A stretch of DNA of 64,000 bases from an uncultured Prevotella sp. (GCA_905211345.1 CAJMAO010000003.1:9326-73325); one strand, 5' to 3'. Shown: positions 14,813 through 23,712, counted from the stretch's first letter. The notes: generated by a model from the sequence alone, not told the origin. Numbers and translations are program-made.

Positions 14813-15507
14813 TATTTTACGGAAACACGTTCAATGTACTTGTCAATTTCACCGTAAACGGGAGAGTTGACATATTTCTTCTTAATGTCCTGATATATCT
14901 TCAGGGCCTCGTCTTTCTTATTCTGGCTCTCAAGTATCTCACCTGCTTGGAGAAGGAACACAGGCGAGATGCTGTTGTTGGTGTTGTCGGCAGCCTCGCT
15001 GTCTGCCATACTTGCGGCTTTCTTTAGATTTTCAACGGCCTTGTCATATTCCTTCAAGTGTGCGTAAGCGTTACCGAGAGCGGCCATTGCAGCCGGACTT
15101 ATCATCTGGTCGTCAGCGGGAGAATACTTTTCAAGGTATATCACGGCATCGTTCCACTTGCCAAGGTTGGCATAGCAAAGACCGGCATAGAGTTCAGCAA
15201 GGTTGCCAGCATTGGTACTGCTATAATCTGATGCTATGTTTACAAAGCCACGATATCCGGCACTGTCGCCTTTCAACGCTATTTCATATTGCTGGTTGGC
15301 AAAATAGTCCTGACCTTTTGCCAAAGCGGTACTAGCCTCCTGCTCGCGCGGTCCTGACACGTAAGTGTTATAGCAAAGCACTCCGGCGACAACAAGAATA
15401 ATTGCGATGATTACAATAGAGATAGTCTTCTTATGCTTCATAAAGACCGCCTCTTTCTGACTGAGAGGATTTTCTACAACCCCCTTCTGCTCTTTAAGAT
15501 TTGCCAT
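14812..15507 (-). CDS. TPR-repeat membrane-anchored protein (YfgM-like)
   Basis: The 231-residue protein has a short cytoplasmic N-terminus, one membrane helix (about residues 30-47, [18 protein letters not shown]) and a soluble domain with tetratricopeptide repeats (about 65-225; [18 protein letters not shown] and [20 protein letters not shown] are clear). This is the layout of YfgM-type proteins, which act as periplasmic chaperone-like partners of the secretion machinery in enterobacteria; the role in Bacteroidales is unproven. It is the first gene of a two-gene unit with ribH, and lies divergent from recF. Confidence 0.85.
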   Translation of the reverse strand: MANLKEQKGVVENPLSQKEAVFMKHKKTISIVIIAIILVVAGVLCYNTYVSGPREQEASTALAKGQDYFANQQYEIALKGDSAGYRGFVNIASDYSSTNAGNLAELYAGLCYANLGKWNDAVIYLEKYSPADDQMISPAAMAALGNAYAHLKEYDKAVENLKKAASMADSEAADNTNNSISPVFLLQAGEILESQNKKDEALKIYQDIKKKYVNSPVYGEIDKYIERVSVK

Positions 15508-15547
15508 TTATTTGTGATTTTTTAATTTACAGGTTGATAAAGCGTGG

Positions 15548-15555
15548 CAAAATTA
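15548..15555 (-). promoter_or_regulatory. -7 box for the TPR-ribH unit
   Basis: TAATTTTG on the minus strand, about 40 bases before the TPR ATG. No clear -33 TTTG is seen. Confidence 0.55.
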
Positions 15556-15595
15556 CGGATTTTATCCTGAATATTGAAATTTATTACCGACTTTT

Positions 15596-15627
15596 TTTGT
15601 TTTTCATCAGCAAATCAAGTAACTTTG
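15596..15627 (+). promoter_or_regulatory. Promoter of recF
   Basis: TTTG (15596-15599), 20-nt spacer, TAACTTTG (15620-15627), 24 bases before the recF ATG. This is a full match to the Bacteroidetes promoter. Confidence 0.8.
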
Positions 15628-15651
15628 CACTAAAGTTGAACGGCAAGACCT

Positions 15652-16764
15652 ATGTTTCTCAACAAATTGTCAATCTTGAATTATAAGAACATACGCGAGG
15701 CGGAGCTTGCCTTCTCTCCAAAACTTAATTGTTTTATCGGCCATAACGGCGAGGGCAAGACTAATCTGCTCGACGCTGTATATTACCTGTCATTCTGCCG
15801 CAGTTCCACCTCAACAACCGACTCTCAAGCGGTGCGGCACGGCTGCGACTTCTTCATGCTTGACGGTCTTTATTCAAACGACGACGGAGAAAACGAGAAC
15901 ATAACGTGCGGAATGAAGATTGGCTCAAAAAAACATTTCAAACGTAACAACAAGGAATACAAACGGCTTTCAGCCCACATCGGACTAGTGCCCTTAATCC
16001 TCGCGTCGCCTTACGACTCTACACTTGTAGAAAGCGGCAGCGACGAACGACGGAGGCTTATGGACGTAGTCATTTCGCAATACGACCATTCATACATTGA
16101 AGCCTTAAACCGGTACAACAAGGCTCTGCAGCAACGTAATTCGTTACTGAAACAAGAAGATGAACCTGACGGCGACCTACTCAGCCTTTGGGAAGAACAA
16201 ATGGCCATTGAGGGTGAAACCGTTTACCATAAACGCGACGCCTTTGTAAACCGCCTTGCACCATTGTTCCAAAAATTCCACACCGAAATTTCACAAGGAA
16301 AAGAAAACGTATCACTTAAGTACGTATCACATTGCCAACGCGGGCCATTACTTGATATCATACAGCGTGACCGCTTTAAGGACAGGGCCGTAGGCTATTC
16401 ACTGCATGGAATACACCGTGACGAGCTTGAAATGACTCTCGACGGACATCCAATAAAACGCGAAGGGAGCCAAGGACAAACAAAAACATTCGTAATCGCA
16501 CTGAAACTGGCACAATTTGAGTTCCTAAAACAAGTATGCGGCGTAAAACCAATACTGCTTCTCGATGATGTGTTCGACAAACTGGATGCTCAACGTGTGG
16601 AACAGATTGTACGCATAGTAGGCGGCGAAAATTTCGGTCAGATATTCATGACCGACACCAACCGCGAACATATTGACGGAATACTGCGCGGAAGTTCACT
16701 AGACTACAAACTTTTTTATGTTGAGAACGGGAATATAATACAAAAAGAGACTGATAATGTTTAA
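15652..16764 (+). CDS. recF: DNA replication/repair protein RecF
   Basis: The 370-residue protein starts with the RecF pattern MFLNKLSILNYKNI and has Walker A GHNGEGKTNLL (residues 30-40), a long arm domain, HRDELEM near 256, the ABC-type signature region near GSQGQTKTF (about 273-281) and Walker B ILLLDDVFDKLD near 302-313. RecF loads RecA at single-strand gaps as part of the RecFOR pathway. The stop overlaps the next gene by eight bases, so the DUF721 protein is cotranscribed, as is common in Bacteroidales. Confidence 0.97.
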   Translation: MFLNKLSILNYKNIREAELAFSPKLNCFIGHNGEGKTNLLDAVYYLSFCRSSTSTTDSQAVRHGCDFFMLDGLYSNDDGENENITCGMKIGSKKHFKRNNKEYKRLSAHIGLVPLILASPYDSTLVESGSDERRRLMDVVISQYDHSYIEALNRYNKALQQRNSLLKQEDEPDGDLLSLWEEQMAIEGETVYHKRDAFVNRLAPLFQKFHTEISQGKENVSLKYVSHCQRGPLLDIIQRDRFKDRAVGYSLHGIHRDELEMTLDGHPIKREGSQGQTKTFVIALKLAQFEFLKQVCGVKPILLLDDVFDKLDAQRVEQIVRIVGGENFGQIFMTDTNREHIDGILRGSSLDYKLFYVENGNIIQKETDNV

Positions 16765-17047
16765 ACGCGAAGTCCTGACTTTAGCCGACATCGTGGCTCA
16801 ATGCCTGAGACAAGACGGGCTGGAAATGCCGTTGATGCAACGGCGGCTGATAGACTCTTGGTGCAAAGTGGCCGGCCATGCCGCTGCAAAATACACTGGA
16901 GAGAAATTCATCCGCAACCAGACTCTATACGTGAAAATCAACAATCCCGCCCTACGCGCCGACCTGTCAATGATACGCTCACGACTGACTGACAACCTCA
17001 ACGCCGAAGTAGGAGCAAAGATTATCACCGATATAAAATTCTATTAA
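16757..17047 (+). CDS. DUF721 (DciA-like) protein
   Basis: The 96-residue protein has the DUF721 pattern: an N-terminal helix, a WCKVAGHAAAKYT segment (about residues 34-46), TLYVKINNPALRADLSM (about 54-70) and a C-terminal INV-type strand. The DciA family loads the replicative helicase DnaB in bacteria lacking DnaC; many DUF721 proteins beside recF fit that role. It is short for DciA but complete, and overlaps recF by eight bases. Confidence 0.85.
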   Translation: MFKREVLTLADIVAQCLRQDGLEMPLMQRRLIDSWCKVAGHAAAKYTGEKFIRNQTLYVKINNPALRADLSMIRSRLTDNLNAEVGAKIITDIKFY

Positions 17048-17072
17048 GAATAAAAAATTAAGAAATTACAGT

Positions 17073-18110
17073 CTAGCACCCATTTTCCGCTCCCTTAGCC
17101 CTTTTGTCCGAACTGTCCCTTATTTCCAGTTTCATCGGCACCACTTCCTTATATATTTTCTTGTCTCCAGATATATTCCTAAGCAACAGTTCGCATACAC
17201 GTTCGCCGGTAAGGTGGGCCTGATCCATTATGACAGAAAGTTTAGGAGTGACAAAAAACGAAGTATCCGTTTCCGTAAAACCTATAATAGCAACATCTTC
17301 AGGAATACGCAACCCCAATGTCTTGATTGCGTCAAAAGCGGCGTATGTGATAATATCGTTAAAAGCAAGAATGGCATCAGGGCGGTCGTCACGCGACAAC
17401 ATGTCTAAAGCCGTTTTCCTTGCATACTCATAATCAATGCTGCCATTCACTATTATTGAACGGTCAATGCTTATACCACGTTCACGCAAAGCCTCAAGAT
17501 AACCGTGCTTGCGCCGCTTCGTCATATCAAGATGCTGCGGTCCGCCAATGAAAGCAATCCGACGGCTTCCAGTGTCAATAAGATGTAGAGTGGCCTCTCG
17601 TGCAGCCTCGTCACCATTTGAAGTTACTGCGGAAAACCTGTCAGGCAGACATGTACGCGCGAAAAACACCAACGGTATTCCCATATCGCCTATTTCTGCG
17701 AAATGTGAATAATCAACCGTGTCTTGCGCCAAACATGCAATTATACCGACAACATACATCCCGACAAAATTGTCTATAGCCTTTTCTTCACGCAGATGAT
17801 CCTCGTGGCTGTTAGCAGCAATCACGGCGTAACCGGCCTTCGAGGCATAATCCTCTATACCGTCAAGCACGGCCGCGTAATAATGTGTTACGAGATTAGG
17901 CACAACCACTCCGATTGCGTTAGGCGTATTACGTCTCAGATTCCGGGCAAAAGGATTTGGCCTGTAATTAAGTTTTTTTGCTAAAGCCAAAACCTTATTT
18001 CTTAGTTCCTCACCCACCTCATGACTGCCGCTAAGTGCCCGCGACACGGTCGCTATACTCACACCAAGCAGCTCGGCCATCTGCTTTAATGATGTCCTGC
18101 GTTGTCCCAT
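17073..18110 (-). CDS. LacI-family transcriptional repressor
   Basis: I chose the ATG at 18110 (MGQRRTSLKQMAELLGV) because the open frame above it runs through the promoter and operator. The 345-residue protein has a LacI helix-turn-helix (about 6-52, with SIATVSRALSGSHEVG), then the hinge helix YRPNPFARNLR, and a periplasmic-binding-protein-like effector domain (about 63-335). The effector is likely a sugar, but no sugar-use genes adjoin it. A near-ideal LacI-type operator overlaps its own promoter, indicating autoregulation. It is convergent with recF-DUF721. Confidence 0.93.
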   Translation of the reverse strand: MGQRRTSLKQMAELLGVSIATVSRALSGSHEVGEELRNKVLALAKKLNYRPNPFARNLRRNTPNAIGVVVPNLVTHYYAAVLDGIEDYASKAGYAVIAANSHEDHLREEKAIDNFVGMYVVGIIACLAQDTVDYSHFAEIGDMGIPLVFFARTCLPDRFSAVTSNGDEAAREATLHLIDTGSRRIAFIGGPQHLDMTKRRKHGYLEALRERGISIDRSIIVNGSIDYEYARKTALDMLSRDDRPDAILAFNDIITYAAFDAIKTLGLRIPEDVAIIGFTETDTSFFVTPKLSVIMDQAHLTGERVCELLLRNISGDKKIYKEVVPMKLEIRDSSDKRAKGAENGC

Positions 18111-18140
18111 TTTCAGTAGTATGATTAGTAATGACTGGTG

Positions 18141-18181
18141 CAAAATTAACAAAATCGGCCGAATACGCAAACGTTTGCGTA
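18141..18181 (-). promoter_or_regulatory. lacI-type promoter with overlapping operator
   Basis: The 18-bp palindrome TACGCAAACGTTTGCGTA (18164-18181) is a LacI-family operator with a central CG. On the minus strand, TTTG inside it (18171-18168) forms the -33 box, 19 nt before the -7 box TAATTTTG (18148-18141). A repressor bound here would block RNA polymerase. Confidence 0.85.
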
Positions 18182-18285
18182 ACTTTTTTGATGCATTATA
18201 TTTGACAGTCAACAAACATCCATAACGAAATCTACTGCTCCGATGCACTGTGCTGTTGAATTGGTGCTATAATATATAAACAAAT

Positions 18286-18317
18286 AAAAGGTGACCGATT
18301 TTTATCCGCCACCTTTT
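18286..18317 (-). terminator. Terminator after the LRR/Ig-like type IX cargo gene
   Basis: AAAAGGTG (18286-18293) pairs with CACCTTTT (18310-18317); flanking AT extends the stem. It lies about 28 bases after the stop on the minus strand and is followed there by TTATTTG. Confidence 0.7.
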
Positions 18318-18344
18318 TATTATTTCACATAAAAAATTCTATAA

Positions 18345-20585
18345 TTATAATACTACTTTATACATGGTATTTCCTATCTTTATAATGAAGATTCCACGCC
18401 CGATATTTGGAATATCAACGCAACCAGAAGCACTAATCTTTGTTGAATAAAGAACACGTCCTGCTGTATCGCAAACAGTAACATTAGTACCTAGCGCAAG
18501 ACCGTTCAATAAAATATGCCCGTTTTCAATTTGTATATTACTTCCTGTTGAAACGTCATCTATGCCTGAAGCCGGTGCTGCATTTACCACGCATGTAGCC
18601 ATATAACCACCGTCAACTGTAGTTACATAAATTACAGCCGCGCCAAATCCTGAACAAACAACAAGTCCGTTGCTGACAATCGCAACCGCTTGGTCTGAAC
18701 TCGTCCAGTTTACATCCTTATTAGTCGCGTCTTCTGGCTGGACAATAGCCGTAAGTTGCTCAGACTCACCGATTTGAGAGAACGCTATGCTTGACTTGTC
18801 AAGTGTCAAACCAGTCACAGGCTGTATCACAGTCACATAGCAACCGGCTTTTACCGTTTCGTCATCTTCGCTTTCTGCATAAATCCACACTTGACCCGAT
18901 TTTACGCCGGTAACACGTCCTTCTTTATCAACGCTGGCTACATTTACATTTTCCGAACTCCATATTACATTCTTATTGTCTGCGTCGGACGGCGAAATGG
19001 AAGCTATCAACTGCTGTGTTTCGCCTGTTTTCAGCGTTAAAGTTTCATTATTCAAGTTCAAAGACGTAACAGGCTGATATACCTGTATTTCACATGAAGC
19101 CGTATGTCTGCCGTCAACTGTAGTAACCGTTATTGTCGCCTTTCCTTTCGCCTTGGCCTTGACTACACCTTCCGCATCCACTTCGGCTACATCAGTGTCA
19201 GAGCTACGCCATTCCATTTGCCCGTCAGTCTTTCCTTCAGGCAGAATCGTAGCAATCAATGTCTGCTTTTCACCAATTTTCATTCTTAATTCCGACGTAC
19301 TAAGATTTACACCCGTTGCATGTTCATATACATCAAATTCACAAACATCTGTAAATTCACCGTCTTCACTCGTCACCATTATCCTTGCCTTGCCGTATGC
19401 CTTAGCTGTTACATTACCTTGTTCGTCAACAATTACAACGTTTTCATCCAAAGACTTCAATGTGAAGTTTTTATTTGTTGCATCCTCTGGAAATATTACA
19501 ACATCTAATTTAAATTTATCTTCCACATAAAAATTCCCATCTGGCTTCATAATAGAGATACCAGTAACAGAAACTTCTTCTTCAATTATCGTTGCATCTT
19601 GCCAGCCTTTAGCATTTTTATATTCTTCTGTACAACCTGCAGGAACATATACTATACAAGATTTTAATTCACCAGATAATGTGCTTATTGTTGGAGGAAC
19701 AGCATTCTCAACATGGATTTCAATTTTTTTTGAAGAAGTAATACTATGAATACATAGATTTCCACTACAAAAATTATCGATTTTTTTAATATTTTCTGGT
19801 ATGAAAATAATTTGTCCGTCACGTAATTGAAAAGAACAAGTATTCCAAATTTCCATCTTTTCCGGAAGCCTAATTGTATCACTTTTTAAATATAATCGCG
19901 TAAAAGCACCATGATCTAAATTTTCAATAGAATTAGGCAAGTTAACGTCAATTGTTCCTATTTCAGACGGAGAATCACTGTTATAATAATAAAACGCATA
20001 TTTCCCAATTTTCTTTATAGTTGTAGGAAGATGTACTTTTTGAGAAAAATTCATGTCTGTATTTATTGTTTCCACTCCTTCTCTAAAATGTAAATATTTA
20101 AAATTACTTCCCAGACTTAAAGTATTACTTAAAATCGGCAAACTTTTTCCTCCAATAAACAAAGTATCTACATTAATTGGCATTGATAAATTTAGTTTCT
20201 CTATAGTCTTTGGAATAGACAAAAATAATCCTATTTCTCCCCCTTCCCCATAAGGAGTATAAAATATATCATTTGTCCAAACATTATCTTGAGCACTTTT
20301 ATCACCTAACGAGCCGTATTTATCACCTCCTGCAACGATATTTGCATCTGATAAATCAAGATGCACAAGTTCTCTTAACTTAGAAAGTTCATAAATAAAC
20401 TTCAAATCCGTCCCGTTCAAATAACCAGTCACTTTCAGGTTTTTCACCGTTGCTTGGTCTGCAAATGGTATTTTGCTTGAAAGCCAACCTGGAGTCTGGT
20501 TGTCAACAACTAATGACGTCTGTTGCGCCCAAACGGAAGCAAGGCAACAAAACATCAGCATGAAATATGATAAAAACCTTTTCAT
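18345..20585 (-). CDS. Secreted leucine-rich-repeat and Ig-like protein with type IX sorting domain
   Basis: The start is the ATG at 20585 (MKRFLSYFMLMFCC), giving a signal peptide ending near VWAQ and 746 residues. Residues about 45-330 form BspA-type leucine-rich repeats (segments such as LREYV-type strands, IKKIGKYAFYYYN, LPNSIENLDHGAF). Four bacterial Ig-like group 2 domains follow (about 335-675), each with V-x-G/S-I/L-x-L and W-x-S-S-D/E-N-x-x-V-A-x-V patterns. The C-terminal 70 residues (from SGIDDVS to MYKVVL) fit a type IX secretion sorting domain, so the protein is probably exported and attached to the cell surface. Role by family: adhesion or host/substrate binding. It appears to be transcribed alone. 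Confidence 0.88.
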   Translation of the reverse strand: MKRFLSYFMLMFCCLASVWAQQTSLVVDNQTPGWLSSKIPFADQATVKNLKVTGYLNGTDLKFIYELSKLRELVHLDLSDANIVAGGDKYGSLGDKSAQDNVWTNDIFYTPYGEGGEIGLFLSIPKTIEKLNLSMPINVDTLFIGGKSLPILSNTLSLGSNFKYLHFREGVETINTDMNFSQKVHLPTTIKKIGKYAFYYYNSDSPSEIGTIDVNLPNSIENLDHGAFTRLYLKSDTIRLPEKMEIWNTCSFQLRDGQIIFIPENIKKIDNFCSGNLCIHSITSSKKIEIHVENAVPPTISTLSGELKSCIVYVPAGCTEEYKNAKGWQDATIIEEEVSVTGISIMKPDGNFYVEDKFKLDVVIFPEDATNKNFTLKSLDENVVIVDEQGNVTAKAYGKARIMVTSEDGEFTDVCEFDVYEHATGVNLSTSELRMKIGEKQTLIATILPEGKTDGQMEWRSSDTDVAEVDAEGVVKAKAKGKATITVTTVDGRHTASCEIQVYQPVTSLNLNNETLTLKTGETQQLIASISPSDADNKNVIWSSENVNVASVDKEGRVTGVKSGQVWIYAESEDDETVKAGCYVTVIQPVTGLTLDKSSIAFSQIGESEQLTAIVQPEDATNKDVNWTSSDQAVAIVSNGLVVCSGFGAAVIYVTTVDGGYMATCVVNAAPASGIDDVSTGSNIQIENGHILLNGLALGTNVTVCDTAGRVLYSTKISASGCVDIPNIGRGIFIIKIGNTMYKVVL

Positions 20586-20626
20586 CACTCTGAATTTTAT
20601 ATTAGTAAATATGTACAATCAATATT

Positions 20627-20663
20627 ACGTCTGTTCGGTATTCTTGCGATACCGAACAGACGT
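20627..20663. terminator. 15-bp perfect hairpin between two minus-strand genes
   Basis: ACGTCTGTTCGGTAT (20627-20641) pairs perfectly with 20649-20663 around TCTTGCG. It lies 20-56 bases after the stop of the 97-residue gene and before the LRR gene. The T-tract is weak, so a processing or attenuation role is possible. Confidence 0.7.
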
Positions 20664-20682
20664 TAAAAGTAAAAAGAAAAAT

Positions 20683-20976
20683 TTATTTACCGTTTTTCAA
20701 TTTTAATTGCGCATTTATTTCAGAATAAACGGTATTTCCATTTTCATCCGTCTTGGCGACATCACCTGAACATTGTCCCAAGTTCGCATCCACGGTATCG
20801 AAACCAGAGTTGTCTTTAATAAAGTTACGAGCTTCATTTATCAATCCTTCACGAGATTGTTCTGCCCCTTCATCGCAAGTCACACGAACAGAAAGTTCTC
20901 CGTCCTTACCAAAGGATTCACTTGTGATTTTGTCTTTCGGTTTTTCAAAACCATCTTTCGTTAAATGTAAATCCAT
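20683..20976 (-). CDS. Unknown 97-residue acidic protein
   Basis: The preferred start is the ATG at 20976 (MDLHLTKDGF). The 97-residue protein is soluble and acidic with many K/E/D residues (GKDGELSVRVTCDEG, then SREGLINEARNFIKDN). I do not recognise it. A strong minus-strand promoter at 21262-21292 points at it across about 280 nt of untranslated RNA, and a perfect hairpin follows its stop, so it looks like an independent transcription unit. The codon use is similar to neighbouring core genes. Confidence 0.7.
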   Translation of the reverse strand: MDLHLTKDGFEKPKDKITSESFGKDGELSVRVTCDEGAEQSREGLINEARNFIKDNSGFDTVDANLGQCSGDVAKTDENGNTVYSEINAQLKLKNGK

Positions 20977-21261
20977 AATAATAAACACATTTTAAATTAA
21001 ACAATAAAAAAGAAACATTTAAAATGCGTGTGCCACGGTCTTTTACAAACCTACGAATACAAACCGCGGACGAAACCTGTCCACGTTGCAGCCGTAGGAT
21101 GCTGGAAAAGACGACAAGTAACGTCCACGGTATCATGGACGTTTGCTTAATCAGTCTTCTCGATGCGATTGAAATTTCCTACGTTTCAACGTGCATGACC
21201 ATATAGCAAACGCTAACTTCAACAAAAACAGCTCATGCCGAATACTCGACAATCACCGCTA

Positions 21262-21292
21262 CAAAGATAGTTTAAAAGAACAAAAGCACAAA
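21262..21292 (-). promoter_or_regulatory. Promoter with a long (about 280 nt) leader
   Basis: Minus strand: TTTG (21292-21289), 19-nt spacer, TATCTTTG (21269-21262). The leader from about 21255 to 20977 holds a 7-bp hairpin (ACGTCCA at about 21119-21125 with TGGACGT) and several short frames but no convincing gene. The rest of the gap 20977-21446 shows nothing else. Confidence 0.7.
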
Positions 21293-21446
21293 AAAATTAT
21301 AAGAATAAAATTCGATAGCCAATAAAAATTCATAATGCTGCATGTAAAACATGCAAATGTTAAAAGCCACATTATATAACATTTTCAATGCTAAAAACGA
21401 GTATTTATGAATAATAATGAGTATTTTTGCAAACAAAGAACCATGT

Positions 21447-21689
21447 ATGGGCAACTTTATAAAACAACAAGAAGAACGAAAAGACGCCAAAGAACGTGAC
21501 AGGTTAAGACGTGACAAAATAGCCGGTTACTTTTTCAACCTTTCACAACTTACATTTGTTGCACTGGTATTAGGCACTATTACACCTATATACACTAACA
21601 ACGAATATGGAATAAATTGGTATGTACTGTTCGTAGGTCTTGCGCTTACAATCGTTCTTGCCAATATCGGCAGTAAAATCTTAAAATGA
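21447..21689 (+). CDS. Small two-helix membrane protein (DUF6722-like)
   Basis: An upstream in-frame ATG at 21417 precedes a -7 box (TATTTTTG at 21422-21429), so I take the ATG at 21447 (MGNFIKQQEERKD); 80 residues. A charged N-terminal helix (residues 4-28) is followed by two membrane helices (about 30-52 and 58-78). The AGYFFNLSQLTFVALVLG segment resembles DUF6722 family proteins of Bacteroidales, whose function is unknown. A 34-residue membrane peptide gene follows seven bases later. Confidence 0.65.
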   Translation: MGNFIKQQEERKDAKERDRLRRDKIAGYFFNLSQLTFVALVLGTITPIYTNNEYGINWYVLFVGLALTIVLANIGSKILK

Positions 21690-21696
21690 CGACAAT

Positions 21697-21801
21697 ATGG
21701 AAATGTTAGGGGCAATTTTTACCGTGGGGCTTATAATTGCTGTTGGTTTTCTTATCTGGCTGCACTCAAAGCCGGGCAAGAAATGGCTTGCCAATTTGTA
21801 A
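21697..21801 (+). CDS. 34-residue single-helix membrane peptide
   Basis: ATG at 21697 encodes a hydrophobic helix (GAIFTVGLIIAVGFLIWLH) followed by a basic tail (SKPGKKWLANL). It lies seven bases after the DUF6722-like gene, so the two are almost certainly cotranscribed. I recall similar tiny partners (ending K-S-G-K-K-W) beside DUF6722-type genes, which supports it being real. A terminator-like hairpin follows. Confidence 0.6.
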   Translation: MEMLGAIFTVGLIIAVGFLIWLHSKPGKKWLANL

Positions 21802-21843
21802 GAATTATTTTTAGAAACCAAGTAATAGCAGCATTCCTACTTA

Positions 21844-21870
21844 TGGGAGCGCAGTTTTATTTTGCTCCCA
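21844..21870 (+). terminator. Terminator after the two small membrane-protein genes
   Basis: TGGGAGC (21844-21850) pairs with GCTCCCA (21864-21870) around a T-rich loop, about 43 bases after the second stop. Confidence 0.65.
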
Positions 21871-21935
21871 AAAGGAAAGCCATACCTTCAGCAGTATTGC
21901 ATATATTGAATAAATATATTTCTTAGCGGTTAAAA

Positions 21936-22132
21936 TGTCACACTGTCACAATACTATGGAATGTGTTGGCAATCAGCACATTAAGCTGTGACAGTAACTA
22001 AGACGGTACTTTCACCAATGTCACGGCGCAAGGCGGAGTGTGACGGTAGTGACATTAAACGGCGGGGTAATATCACGGCAAAAGATTGTGACATACAGAG
22101 GGTTACGGCAAGCGGTGACATTGTGACATTGG
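21936..22132. repeat. Cluster of about ten TGTGACA/TGTCACA repeats
   Basis: Within 200 bp, TGTCAC or GTGACA occurs about ten times on both strands, including paired copies (TGTCACACTGTCACA at 21936-21950 and GGTGACATTGTGACATT near 22114-22130). The remaining part of the gap 21871-22589 holds a GCC-CTTTC block (22146-22232), AATCTTTCATC near 22290, a CTGACGG/CCGTCTGTCAG inverted pair (about 22344-22381), and the GGAGTTAACGG repeat. I see no gene; the 99-codon frame through the repeats has no gene-like composition. Confidence 0.75.
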
Positions 22133-22429
22133 TTGTAAGCATTTTATTTGCGATGACACGGCTATTTGTAATGCAAAAGGCGGTCAACAGCAATACAAAA
22201 GGGCATATATTGCAACGTGAAAGGCCACCAATTACATCGCGACTGACGGCATATCGCGTAACGAAACAGATATTAAAACAAGAGTAGAGAATCTTTCATC
22301 TGTCATTTTCTTATATAAAACAATGACTGCCAGACAGTTACAGGCTGACGGAGGTTTGGCGCATCATTCAGCCGTCTGTCAGCTTACTTGAAAAGATGAA
22401 GGACGGCTGGGAGTGTATCATAATTTTGA

Positions 22430-22576
22430 AGTTATCGGGAGTTAAAAGGAGTTAGGCTTGTTTCACTCGCCGGAGTTAACGGACAATACCCAGTGCTACA
22501 ACAACTTAGCATTTGCCCGTTAACTCCTGTTAACTCCGACGCGAAGCGTCTAACTCCTATTAACTCCTTTTTGGTG
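22430..22576. repeat. Intergenic inverted repeat of the GGAGTTAACGG family
   Basis: Several GGAGTTA units (22439-22490) are mirrored by CCGTTAACTCC, GTTAACTCC and TAACTCC units (22518-22567). A closely related block with the same AGTTATCGGGAGTTAA opening is at 58222-58345. It lies immediately behind the ABC permease gene. Confidence 0.75.
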
Positions 22577-22589
22577 TTCTTGCCTGAAA

Positions 22590-23705
22590 TCAATTTGTTT
22601 TCTTGTAACTCAATATCGCGCCTGCCCACGACACGGCGGCGTAGACGGCCATCGAGACGAGTTGCGGCTGCAGGTCGGCCAAAGTGCTGCCTTTCAGGTA
22701 GAGGGCGCGCATGGCCTCGATGTAATAACGCAAGGGATTGGCGTAAGTAATGACCTGCGCCCAGCGCGGCATACCGGCTATCGGCGTGAGCAGACCGCTC
22801 ATAAGGACGAAGATTATGAGGAAGAAGAACATCAGCAGGGCGGCCTGCTGCATGGTTGAAGAGCAGTTGGAAACGATTAGGCCGAGGCTCGACACGATAA
22901 GGAAGAACAGCAGCGAGGATAATATTATACCCCCGACGCTGCCACGGGGCCACATGCCGTAGAAGACGTATGCCCACAGCATTGACCAAAGAAGCATGAA
23001 GATGCCTATAATCCAGTAAGGCACGAGCTTCGAGAGGATGAAGTCGCGGCGGCTGACGGGCGTAACGTTGATTTGCTCGATGGTGCCTTTCTCCTTCTCG
23101 CCTACGATGTTCAGCGCCGGCAGATAGCCTATGAGCAGCGTCAGCAGCATGGCGATTATGCCGGGCACCATGAACACCTTGTAATCGAGCGACGGGTTGA
23201 AGATATAACGGGGGCGCACGTCAACGCCACTGCTTGCGCCCTGCCCCACCCCGACGCCATGCTCCGCACGCTGCGCGGAGGCAAAATCTGATATGATGTT
23301 GAGCATATATGCCTGGCCGAGCGCACCCTTCACGCCGTTCACGGCGTTGGCATGCACGTTGACGGAGGCCTCGCCCGTACGCACTACGTCGGAGGAGAAG
23401 CCGTGCGGTATCTCAAGTATTACGTCGGCCGTGCCCTGCTCCACCTGCGCAAGCGCACTGCCGTAACCGCCCTCGACGGATGTCAGCGCAAAGTAAGACG
23501 AGGCGTCCACCTGCTCTACGAGCCGCCGGGACATTGTGCTGCGGTCGTTGTCTACGACGCAGAACATCAAGTTCCTTATCTCCTGATTTGCCGCATACGG
23601 CACTATCAAGAGCATTACTATCGGCAGCACGACAAATATTTTCGGCAGGAAAGCATTGCGCTTTATTTGCAAAAACTCCTTTTGTATTAAATATCTTATC
23701 GCCAT
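22590..23705 (-). CDS. ABC-2 type transporter permease (YbhR/YhhJ-like)
   Basis: The 371-residue protein has one N-terminal membrane helix (about 25-40), a large extracytoplasmic domain (45-175) and five C-terminal helices (about 180-370). The EKEKGTIEQINVTPVSRRDFILSKLVPY stretch at about 207-234 is the conserved cytoplasmic loop of ABC-2 permeases in drug-export systems. It is the last gene of an efflux operon that also has a second permease, two ATPases, a HlyD-type adaptor and a TolC-type channel, an arrangement like E. coli ybhGFSR. Confidence 0.93.
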   Translation of the reverse strand: MAIRYLIQKEFLQIKRNAFLPKIFVVLPIVMLLIVPYAANQEIRNLMFCVVDNDRSTMSRRLVEQVDASSYFALTSVEGGYGSALAQVEQGTADVILEIPHGFSSDVVRTGEASVNVHANAVNGVKGALGQAYMLNIISDFASAQRAEHGVGVGQGASSGVDVRPRYIFNPSLDYKVFMVPGIIAMLLTLLIGYLPALNIVGEKEKGTIEQINVTPVSRRDFILSKLVPYWIIGIFMLLWSMLWAYVFYGMWPRGSVGGIILSSLLFFLIVSSLGLIVSNCSSTMQQAALLMFFFLIIFVLMSGLLTPIAGMPRWAQVITYANPLRYYIEAMRALYLKGSTLADLQPQLVSMAVYAAVSWAGAILSYKKTN

Positions 23706-23712
23706 ACAACTA

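Noticed and set aside
20945..21206. Two opposing frames of about 60 codons in the leader region, one with a C-P-R-C pair
   Set aside because: Both lie in a transcribed leader, lack recognisable domains and overlap each other. The cysteine pair alone is not evidence.
21988..22287. 99-codon plus-strand frame through the TGTGACA cluster
   Set aside because: The translation follows the DNA repeats, has no promoter or domain and starts inside the repeat block.
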